Assembly: GCA_025345505.1 (NCBI GenBank)
Contig: JANVCC010000022.1
Location: 30,763,213-30,827,212 of the forward strand
Source of the DNA: Todiramphus chloris collaris
Taxonomy: Eukaryota > Chordata > Aves > Coraciiformes > Alcedinidae
Direction: 5' to 3'
DNA: 64,000 bases
The notes under the pieces are model-generated. The model searched no databases, had not been told where the DNA came from, and worked only from the letters and a program-made list of their open reading frames with translations. Positions within the stretch are counted from its first letter, which is position 1; each line of letters starts with the position of its first letter. This document shows positions 1 through 10,300 of this stretch, piece after piece. A program made the position numbers and the translations under genes.

Positions 1-1916
1 TGTTGTTAGAGGTGTTTGTTATCACCCTGGAGCACGTGTAAACGATAGCTTTAGCTGCCACCCAAACCCACAAACTGGCACCCACAGTCACCTCTGAAAT
101 GCCACCGTGGTTCTGTATATTCTGAATATGGAGAATCTGTGGTATCTCAGGACTTTACTGGGGAGTCACTCTTGGTAAATGTTGCTGTTTTAAAGGCCAC
201 CACTGTGTCACCTTTTCGTCCCCCATCTCCAGTACTGCCTTTTTTACTGTGGAGACCTGTTTGTGCAACCTAGTGCTGTGGGTGTGGGTGTCCGAGTCCC
301 ACCAGTTCTCATTTCTGGTACTCTACCGTGCGCACGTTTTCTAGCATTAGCTTGAGGGTGCCTAGCCAATGTTGTTCGTTAACTCCAGTCTTTCAAATCA
401 CCATTTCCTAAAAAAAAAAAAATCTTTCTAGTTGACGAGGTGCCCTGATGGTGAAATGACAATGAGCTTGACAGTGAGAAGTAACTCATGAGTTTTGGCA
501 TAACATGGGAAATATAATGCCAGCTCTTTTTATCAGTACTAATCTGTGGTCATTCTGGCCCTTACTTGAGCGTAAATGTTAAAGACACTTTGGATAGTTT
601 TTTAACTCAATTTTAAACCTGCTAATAACTTTTTAAGTATATTCTTATATTTCAGTTCAGAATCATTTACAGTATTTCTGTGTGTGTGTGTGTTCTGTGC
701 TTTGTGTTAGGGGGGTGTGGGCGGGTATGCGTGCATATTTATATCTATGTATACACAAATAAAACTTATATATCTTTTATATATAAGTTACATAAGGGTA
801 TGTGTTTACATAGGTTTCTTTGAAGTAATCGTGTCTCTGGGTGGTGGTATGGCACTGCTGGCACCCAACCCCATCCCCGCGTTGAACGGCACCGCGTACG
901 TGCGCCGTCTGCGACAGGAGGGGGTTGGCAGGGGTGGAGAGTTCCCGATGGCGGCGGTTTTATCGCAGGGGCTGGCACGCAGGGGTCTCCCCCCGACACA
1001 GTCTGAGTCAAGCACCCTTGGCTCCTGGGCCGGGCTCTTCTCTGCCTCGCTGGGTGACACCAACACTGTCAGCTCCCGCAGAGAAACCCTGATCCGAGCG
1101 CTGCCTTTCGGACTCGGGCCTGTTCATTCTGCCTGCTCTCCCTTTGCAGAGAGAATGTGCCACTAATAGCTTTAACTCAGGAGTGTATCTGCAGGAAAAT
1201 AAAACCAAGCTGTTCTCTGCTTTTGTGTTTTCAGAGCAATGGATGTTATTTACTGAAGTAACAGGAAGTTGACTTAGCTCATTGCCTGTACCAGCTAGTA
1301 AATGATCGTTTCTGTCTTGGAGCAGGCTTGGTGTAGAAGTGGAGCTGACGTACGTGGCGATAACTAGATAATCTAACCAGCACATTCAGATCTGCTGGCA
1401 TCATCCTTTCACCGTTTTTCAGATGAATAGTATTAACTGTCCAGCTTCTTTTTACTATATTCTAGTGCCTGGAATAGTCTCAGTATCCAGTAGCTGCTGC
1501 TACCTATTGTCTTCTGAAAGCAAGGATCACTTGCCAAGAGTGTGATTGGAGTTGCATTGTCATGGCAGAACTGCAAGCTCTGATGGCTTTTCGGAGCTCT
1601 GCTTCTGCAATTTACTGTAGCTATATTAAGATTAAAATTGCACAGTTCAGGCACTGTCCCGAGTGACACGAGATTTCTAATCCTTTCACTGGCATGACTA
1701 TTTTAAGAGAGAAGCACTTCAGGCAGTATTCAGACTATAACCTGTTCTGCCTCTGTTCCAGAATTCAAAATATTTGCCAGTGCTGCCAGATGCAGACTCT
1801 TTGTACAGTCAGGGGAGAAGAGTGAACATCTTGTTTTAAATCCCGTTGATGGTTTTTCTGAGTCTGTGTGAATTGCTCACTGCTCTCCTGAACTTTGATG
1901 CTTTGGTAGAAGTTTC
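1..1916. other. Non-coding sequence left of the first LTR
   Basis: No exon found. It contains a short TG repeat near 680-692, an AT-rich segment (about 730-800) and a small CpG-dense patch at about 870-1110. Open frames over the patch on both strands have no recognisable domain. It may be part of the same plus-strand transcript suggested for 2906-7330. Confidence 0.5.
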
Positions 1917-2905
1917 TGTGGTGGCTTGACCCTGGCCAGATGCCAGGTCCGCCCAGAGCTGTTCTATCACTCCCTTCCTCAATTGGACAGGGGAGAGAAA
2001 ATATAAGGAAAGGCTCATGGGTCGAGGTGAGGGCAGGGAGAGATCGCTCACCAATTACCCGCATGGGCAAAACAGACTTGACTTGGGGAAATTAGTTTAA
2101 TTTATTACCAATCAAAATCAGAGTTAGGATAATAGAAAATAAACCCAAATCTTAAAACCTCTTCCTCCCACCTCTCCCTTCTTCTCAGGCTTAACTTTAG
2201 TCCCAATTTCTCTACCTCCTCCCCACCCCCAATGGCAGAGGAGGCCAGAGGAATGCGGGTGCAGTCAGTTCATCACGTGTTGTTTCTGCTGTTCCTTCCT
2301 CCTCACAGCGATGCCTCCTCACACTCTTCCCCTGCTCCAGCATGCAGTCCCTCACACAGGAGCCAGTCCACAAACTTTCCCACATGAATCCTTCCCACAG
2401 GCTACTGTTACTTCCTGAACTGCTTCGGAGTTGGTCCCTTCCCTGGGGTGCAGTCCTTCAGGAACAGACCTGTGTAGTGTCCTGCCAGCAAACCTGCTCC
2501 ACCGTGGGCTTCCACTGACTCTGGTGTGGGTCCTCCATGGGCTGTAGGAAGACAGCCTGCTTCACCATGGTCTTCACCATAGGCTGCAGGGGAATCTGTT
2601 CTGATACCTGGAGCACCAATTCCCTCCTTCGCTGGCCTTGGTGCCTGCACGGTTGTTTCTCTCATGTTCTCACTCCTCTCTTCGGCTGCGGTTTCTGGGT
2701 TGGGATTTTTCTTTTGCTCCCTTCTTAAATATGTTATCCCAGAGGCACTACCACCCTTACTGATGGCCACTGGCAGGTCTGTCTTGGAATCATCTGACAT
2801 TAGCTCCATTGGACACAGAGAGAGCTTCTAGCAGCTTCTCACAGAAGCCACCCCTGTAGTTCCATCCCCCCTCCCCACAAAACCATGCCACAGAAACCCA
2901 CTACA
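1917..2905 (-). mobile_element. Avian endogenous retrovirus LTR (solo or fragment)
   Basis: The element is bounded by TGTGGTGG at 1917 and CCACTACA ending at 2905, short inverted ends of the TG...CA type. On the minus strand it starts TGTAGTGGGTTTCTGTGG and contains a TATTTAAG-like box (about 2730) and an AATAAA within TGGTAATAAATTAAAC near 2105. I recognise the segments GGCTTGACCCTGGCC, GGCTCATGGGTCGAGG and CTTGACTTGGGGAAATTAG from a widespread bird LTR family but cannot name the family safely. No clear target-site duplication is visible, so the ends may be off by a few bases. A 133-aa minus frame inside is LTR-derived, not a gene. Confidence 0.75.
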
Positions 2906-4075
2906 CTGTGTCTGTCTTGGGCACTATAGCGTGTGATCTTAATTGCAGCCCTTGATGACTCTGCACCAAAGTAGAGACATTATCCAGGGCTGAGTGGCAC
3001 GACAGGGTTCTGCTGGAGACCTGCTGTGGGGTTGCAGGCACCATTCTGCAATCGAGGCTCAACCAGAGTTCCCAGCAAGTGTAATGGAAATCTGTCTGAG
3101 TGAAAACCAAAGGATTGCTCCTTGAAGTTGTGCAGGACGCTGCATTCCACACGCACAGTGTTTAGGCCTTAGGATTTTATTAGATTAGCAAATCTGGCTC
3201 TGGAGGGAGGTGAGGATCGCAAATGTGCTTGCTCAGGTCCCTGAAATCTCCATCTGTTCCCAGAAGCAGCATCCCTCTGTGGAGGAGCAGTCCACTTCAT
3301 GTCAGTAACTCAACTCAAGCCATGGGAGTACATGGGTTATCTCTAGGCCCACCCTTGTTTGGATGTACCACGAGTCCAAGCTGTTAGGAAACCCACGCTT
3401 TATTGCAAGTCAGAGTTTGAGACTGTAGGGAGATTCCTCACCAGTGCTGATACAGTTTGCCGTGCAGAATAGGCTCAAACCAGTTCGTATTTTTCTTATT
3501 AACTGGTGAAAGTTCTAAGTCTCTCAGTCACAGCAGGGTTTTTTATCTAAATGAGGCATTACCATGCATTGCCTCAGAGTCTCTGACGTTGGCTGCTGCT
3601 TGGCCTGTGACTTGCCAGCAGAGGAAGGTGCCCTGGGAAGTCATGATATTTGCATCTCTTGCCCTGTAAGTTCATGGCCCTGAAGACCATCTTTTTCCCA
3701 GCAGTGCAGAGCTGCCAAATACACAAGTAATTATGCTGTGCTTTATACTGAAAGTGCTGGGAAGGATGCTCTGGAGTGACTGCACTCTCTTAATAGTTCT
3801 TATTTTAAGTATGGGCTGCTCCTCAGGTTTCTGCTTGTCCCGGTAACAGCTCTCAGCTCTGCTTCCACTGCTGGCTTTTCTTTCTGGAGCTGTGGAGCTG
3901 TGCTGGCTTTCATGCTGCTGGTGAGGAAGCTCAGGGTTAGTGTATGTGGGTTCCACTCACGGCATTGTTTACTGTTGCTGCCGTTACCCTTTCATTTCTT
4001 TATGATTCCTTCACCTTCCCACAGGGCCACCTGCTCACCCAAGTATGGAGATGAGCTGCTGTGCTCCCAAGCCCA

Positions 4076-4180
4076 TTTTAGAGGGATGGGTTGGCCAACC
4101 ATATACTTAATATCTGTAAAACCTGATTTTTAGAGGGATGGATTGGCCAATCATGTATTTAATATACATAAACCCAGTGA
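4076..4180. repeat. 52-bp tandem duplication (two copies)
   Basis: Copy 1 begins TTTTAGAGGGATGGG and copy 2 TTTTAGAGGGATGGA exactly 52 bp later. Each copy has a perfect 12-bp palindrome: GGTTGGCCAACC at 4089-4100 and GATTGGCCAATC at 4141-4152. A partial third start (TTTTTAGA) follows copy 2. Confidence 0.9.
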
Positions 4181-7100
4181 TTTTTAGAAAATCATGCACG
4201 CTGGAAGAAAGTGCAGACCCAAAGGATTTATGCACATATGTGAGCAGATAGTCTGTTATGAGCAGACTATAATTTGCCTGAAACTTACAATTTTAGCTCC
4301 CACACTTAGAGAGGCCAAGCTGATAGGCACCGTGCATGTTCAGCATTCAGGTTCACAGCATCACAGTTATTCCCGGCCAGCTGACAGAGCTGAGATGAAC
4401 GGGGGTGGGGAGTCTTTCATCTTGGACTGGGTTGGAAAACCCCAGGCTGCGTCAGTGTTCACACTGGTGACTTGGGGGAGCATCAGGCTGATGGCTTCAG
4501 GGAGGGGAGAGGGTGGTTCCAGAAGGTTTTTCAGTAGTGAAATGTTGCAGAGGGTTGATCGATTCTGTATAAAATTTGAAGTTTTGTGGTGATGGGGATG
4601 TTAATGCCTGGCTTGTTCTACAGTAAACAAGTGACAGCGGAGCCTTACACTGCAATATAAACGAGCTGAATTAATTGATATGCATATATTGGCTGTTACT
4701 GGAAAGGGAAGTGCTATTTAATTGTGAGGATTGGCTGAAATATGAATGGGAATTACACAGTTTGTACAGTGGATATAACTGTCCTGTAATGATATGACAG
4801 CAGGGTTTTAACTGTTCATTTTTTCTATTGGGTCAAAGGCAATTTATGTTTCATTACTTTGGGGGGGGGCTGTTCTTTTAGACTAGGTATAGATATTGTA
4901 GTAACTTTGGCAGGACAACTGCTATGCTGGTATGAAAGCATCCATGAGCATTTGGTATCAGTGCTGCCATTCCACATGTTGTCAAAGCACCAGGCTTGGG
5001 GAGCAGGGACGCGGGGTGTGCAAGGAGGCAGCGGCGCAGGTGGGTGCATAGTCCTGCATGGGCAGATGCTGACCCTGACAAAAGGAACAAGAACTTCATC
5101 AGCTTCTGTGGGTCCCAGCACTGGTGCTAGGAGAAGGAAGAGAGCGAGTGTAGGGGGGAAGAGCTGCCTTGTGGCTGCTGCCTCCCTGCTGACAGAGAAG
5201 CAGCCTCCAGGCTTACCGCTTCACATGTCGGGAGGCTGTAAGCATCAACACAGGCTTCATTCGTTGCTCCACAGCCATGAGGTGGGTTGTAGGTGGCACA
5301 GGAATAGTGGCATGTCAGAGAGTTGCTGCCGAGCAGGCGACAGCCCCAGGAAAGTCAGAAGATGATGTCAATCAGCTTATAATTTTTTCAGTTTGTGTTT
5401 CGTGAGAGATGAATCTAATAAATAGAGGAAGAAATGTAACGCTGTCCAAAGTTTTGACAAGTAAAAGCAAATATTTGCACAGATGTGCTGGCTCCTGCCT
5501 TTTACTTGGGATGGCAATGTGTTTGGAGCAATGCATTGCCCCCCGGAGCACAGACCCGCTCCCACAGCCATGGTGCCCCTCCTGCTGCTGCTCTTCTTGC
5601 TGGGGCTGGAGGCAGCTCTCAGGGCAGAGCGGGAGGGGGGAAGCACTGCAACCAGCCCAGAAGGTGCGGTGTTGGTGGGTGCCTGGGTTATTTGCTCAGG
5701 AGGGATGTCACCTGCAGCCCAATTTTAGCAGAGTCTCATTTTTCACTTCCTCCAGGATGAGTTTCTGACCCTCGCTTTGTGTTTGTGATGCAGTTTGTGC
5801 CACAGGAACAGCTATGGCTCTGGCACACGGGGTGCTGATTTTCCAAGGTGCAGCAGAGAAGGAAGGTGGGACTTGCTCTTTGCAATAACAGCTTCTCCTT
5901 CCATGGTCTCTCTCCCCAGTAGATCCCACATGTGATTTCTCCACGTGTTTAATCTGGACAGACTCGTTGTGCTCACTTTGTATCACTATATGAAGAAAAT
6001 ACCATGAGCAAAACCCTTTTTTCTTTATGGGGAGCTTTTCCCTGTAGGCTCAGGCCACTTCTTCAGCCTTAGTCCATCTGTCTGTAAAAGCCCAGAATCC
6101 CCAACCCCATGTTTTCCTTTGCAGAGTGGATGTGCAGGTTTGTGTGACTGGGATGGGTAGCGACAGGCTGGGCACTGCACTCAGTCACAGAGCTGTTCAG
6201 GGGCTTGGAGAAGGGATGCTTGTGTGTGGGGTGCCTGGCTCTCTTCACATGTAAAAAGGGGGGGGGTGGGGAGGATGCCCCATGTCCCTCCCCAGGCAGG
6301 AACACACTGTGGTGGGGGCTGGGAAGTGCTTTGGGATCCTGGAAGGGATGGGGGCTGGAGCAGGGAGTGGGAAGTGCCCTGTTTAATGGGCTGCGTGACC
6401 TCAGCCTTGAGACTTCTGTGGGGAGAGCAGCCCCTGGTTTTCTCTGCTTGGCCAGCATCATCTATGAGACAGCATGCACTGTCTGGATGGAGAACCCCTC
6501 TGGCAGGGAGGTGGGAAGTGCTTCTGTTTAGGGAAGGGATGCTCAGAGAGTTGGAATGCCTGGGTGGGTCAGGGGGGTGCTGTGCCCCTGGGCTGTATCT
6601 GGCTCTCTCTGCTCTCCCTGGATGTGCAATTAGAGCCACGATGCAAAAACAGGGTTGGTTGCCTCTCCTGCCTGACTTCTCCTGCCTGCACCTCTGCTGC
6701 CAGCCCTGACCTTCCTGCTGCCACCCATCACCCAGGCTGAGCCGCCCGGCAGAGTCACGGGGCATCCACAGCACCGGGCAGCCACCGCCTGCTGCTCCCC
6801 CGGGACGCTGATCCAGACAGATTGGTTTTCTCTGCCTCTGATACTTGCTAGACTAAAATCTCTTTTTCCCCTACCAAGTTTAATGTCTTCCACTGTGCAT
6901 TTTAGAAACCAGTACTTGATAAGGTGGAAAAAAGAGCTCTGAATTATGTGACGCACATAACAGTTGGGGTTTTTTGACCTGCATGAACCTATGGAGAAAA
7001 AAAGAGGGGTTTGCATTTTGGAAAATGTCTTTGTAAACTACCCTTGACCTGTAAGACTGTTCAATTTTACTGGAGTTTGTATGCATTTTACTTTTGTAAA

Positions 7101-7307
7101 TTTTTAAATGATTTGATAAAGTTTTATTTTAGGGCAAATTCTACGTTTTGTATGTGATATTCCAATGTCATGTATTTTTATTTTTAAGAGAAAAAAATGT
7201 TGAAACCACTATGTACTTGTCAACGTAACACATCCACTGTGTCATTTCTTTTTAAAACTGGAATCTGACCATGAAGTGTGTGTTACTTTACGTACTGGTT
7301 GTTGCAC

Positions 7308-7313
7308 ATTAAA
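7308..7313 (+). promoter_or_regulatory. Candidate polyadenylation signal (ATTAAA) of a plus-strand transcript
   Basis: ATTAAA follows about 450 bp of AT-rich sequence that reads like the end of a vertebrate 3' UTR (TTTTGTAAATTTTTAAATG, GTATTTTTATTTTTAAG). A TG-rich downstream element (GATGTGCTG) lies about 14-20 nt after it. It faces the SEMA5B polyadenylation signal across a 6.6-kb spacer, which is what a convergent gene pair would show. Confidence 0.4.
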
Positions 7314-7330
7314 GAGGTTACTCAGATGTG

Positions 7331-10300
7331 CTGCCATCACTGTTCATTAATTCTGAAAAAATACAGGGGAAGAATTTATTTCTACTCTAATATTGCTGAA
7401 AAACACTGCAGATACTGCTAGAAAACGGGGTTGCTTGATCTAAATGGATGTAGCCTCACACAAAGCCCAGCCCAGCTAATAGATTTCCATCGCTTTCAGG
7501 GGGGGGTCTGGCACTGCTGTTGGGCCAAGGGTCCCTGCAGACCCAGAGCAGCAGGGGGTGGGCTGAGGCAGAGGGACCCCCAGCAAGCAGGGGACCAAGG
7601 AAGGGGAAGGTGCTGGTGGCCCCTGCTGCCCCACTATGCTGTCCCAACTGATTTCACACCCTGCCTCACCCGTCTCACGGCTCAGGATGCTGCAAGCTGG
7701 TTGATTTTGCTGGGTCCCACCATTAATGGCTCTGTTTGGGCTTTTGGAAAGTAGACCCTTCGTAATAACCTCCCTTGTGTTTATTCTGCATTTAACAGAA
7801 AAGGACCCAACCCAGGATCTCTTGATCCATGTTTATTTTCTAGGACCAGATCTTCAATAACACCCTGACTACTTACCAGGGCAAGTTTAAAATAGCCTCA
7901 AATCCTATTAGTGCTGGGAAGAAATCTGTCAACTCTCCTATCGTGGAATATGTGGGCCCCACTATTCTTAGCAACAGTCTCTTTCCAGGCTATATATGGG
8001 AGCTTAAGGCTCCTCTAATGATACAGTTCCTGGTCGTATTTATCTTTGCAGTGTTCTCTGGAAAGGGAGGGATGAGAGCTGAGGGCCCATCTCAGATCCC
8101 TGATCTCGTTCTGTGTGTTGGTGAACCTCCTCTGCTCCTTCTTGCTCAGAGTTGGTTTTTTTACCCAGGTTCTCTTTTATCTTTGCTGTTGTTGAAATCG
8201 GCTGTTTCCCTGGCATATACATAACATTTGTTGCCTCTTCCTTGATCAGCACAGTCTTGCTGGGTACTCACTACTGGCTGCTCCTCTTGCCGTGCTGGAG
8301 CTGTATGGGAGCAGACAGGACCTGTGGGAGCAGCTGGGCTGTTGTGCCCAGAGCTGGGAGAACCTCTCATAGATACCTCACATCTAATGGCCGTGGGACC
8401 ATCAGAGGCTGGGGAAAAAGTCAGGGCCGCTTGAAAACACTGGGTATGGGTGTTTTGGCATCTCTGGTCTGCAGGCCTGCACCGGCAGATGCTGACCTAG
8501 GGGAAGAACAGCAGTGGCACTCCAATGCAGGTGGGCTTGCCTTCACTCTCCTGCCGGGGCTCACAAGGGCCAAGTGGCCATGGTGCTTCACCTGATCCAG
8601 GAGCACTGTTTGGGCTGCAGCTGGGGAGTGTCACTGGGGACCAAGGCATTCGCCTTCACCTCACGCCACTGACATTACTCTGCACCCACCACCACATGAA
8701 CACAAACTTGCAGCCAAGGCATTTCTTCTTCTGCTACAACTTGGCCTTGAGCAGGCAGAGGGGAAGTGCCAGTGCATACACCATGCCAGGACTCCTCTCA
8801 CGCAAGCTGCCAGGAGCAGCACACTCTTCTCTCCCAGTGTGGGCCAGTCACCCAGTGAAGTCATCCTTGCATGACTTTTGCACCCTTGGATGCACAAACC
8901 ACCTTAACTCTTTGGGAGGCAAAAGAGCATGGGAGCACAGCCCCAGGACGTTTGGGGCAGCCCTGGGTTGTCCCAGCCTCTCATCAGGAGGCTTTGCAGC
9001 AGGTCTCATGGCCACGGTGAGGTTTCTTCTGGGGAGCTTTCTGCTTTGCCCTGTATCTGCAGGGCTCCCAGCTGGAAAGGCTCTGGACCTGTTCCCTGCA
9101 AGGGCTCTGCCATAAGTAAGTATATCCATTTGTCTGCCCATCCATCTGTCTGGCCACAGACATACAGACATGATAACTACCTGGCTCAGGCACTAAAAGC
9201 AGCCAGCAGGGCCTCAAACCTTCCACGGGCAGCACACAGGGAGACACCACCTTGGTGGGACCTCGGCGAGTGGGGCTCAGATGCAGACAGAGGAAACGCC
9301 ATCAGCTGCTGATCTGACCCCACCATGTTCTGAACCTCAGACTCTCCCTGAGACTCCTAACCCTGCTTTTGATTGCAGAGCTGATGGCCAGGATTATGGA
9401 TGTAGCTTCACAGTTCAGTTTTGGTACTGAAAGAGCATCTGTGGTGGGCAGAGGAAAGGACAGCCCTGAAGGGTTTGTGGTAAGCAGATGAGCAGCAGAA
9501 GTGTCAAGTAAATCAGCACAGCCTCATACAGCAATGGTGTCAACTGCCACTGACCTGCAGAAAAGAGCTTTTGAGAACAGGGCTTACCTGATGCTAAAGC
9601 ATCACAGCTCGCCCTACCTCGTACACTCCTGTGGTTTTATATTGGCTGGAACAGTCCACTGGAGCAGGACTGTGGGTCTCTGGGCTGGCACACAGAAGTG
9701 ATGCTCAGAGGACAAGTCCATATCTATTAGTTCCAGACCCTCATTGGTCGCAACAGCACCTGGGGGACTGACGGGGACTGAGCCGCTCCCCAGGCTGGGC
9801 AGCCCCTGCCGGGCAGCGAGGTTTGTCTGCTCCGGTGCCAGGGCAGTGATGAATCAGCAGAAGACAGCGGTAATTGCCAGGAGGCTTTCAGGCAGAAAGC
9901 AAAGCTCTCGCTCGTAGACGGGCTGATGTAAGCCAGCATGTAAATTGGATACAACACAAAAATAATTTCAGCCGAGCTCCTATGAAGAAACCTATGGGCA
10001 AAAAAATGTTGTTGCTAAGAAATGTGGAAACAGAAAACAATAATGTGGCTCCTGCCAGGGTAATAAAAGTGTATCAGTGTTACGCCTGCTCTCTCGCACA
10101 GATCGCTTGCTCATGACAGTAAATTAAGTACTGCAAAAATGGGTACAGTTTTCTCTGTGGCCATTGATGCTTCACATCATGGAAATATCAAATGTTTCTG
10201 ATGGCTGCTCATTACCCTGTGCTTGAGAGGGGAGCAATCCATTGCTGGCTCCATTATTTCTACGACAGCAAGGAAATGACTATGGGAGGTTTAAAAATTA

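Larger units (their letters stand above)
2906..7330 (+). other. Possible long 3' UTR of the convergent neighbour (SLC49A4/DIRC2 by synteny), otherwise non-coding
   Basis: No exon with protein homology is recognisable. In mammals the gene facing the SEMA5B 3' end is SLC49A4 (DIRC2), and the right edge here looks like a transcript end, so this could be its 3' UTR. Contents: a 52-bp tandem duplication at 4076-4180; an AT-rich possibly conserved stretch at about 4600-4830; a GC-rich stretch at about 4.9-6.8 kb with several chance ORFs on both strands; a signal-peptide-like ORF at 5570-5728. The gene assignment rests on remembered gene order only. Confidence 0.3.

Noticed and set aside
2408..2809. 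133-codon minus-strand ORF
   Set aside because: It lies wholly inside the LTR at 1917-2905 and corresponds to LTR sequence read as protein; it has no domain.
4859..5365. 168-codon plus-strand ORF
   Set aside because: GC-rich, low-complexity composition, no recognisable domain, with competing frames on the other strand; no splice or transcript support.
6181..6774. 197-codon minus-strand ORF and overlapping plus-strand ORFs
   Set aside because: Overlapping long frames on both strands in a GC-rich repeated-word region are expected by chance.
8525..9115. 196-codon plus-strand ORF
   Set aside because: No domain or motif; its composition follows local GC content, and similar frames occur on the minus strand.
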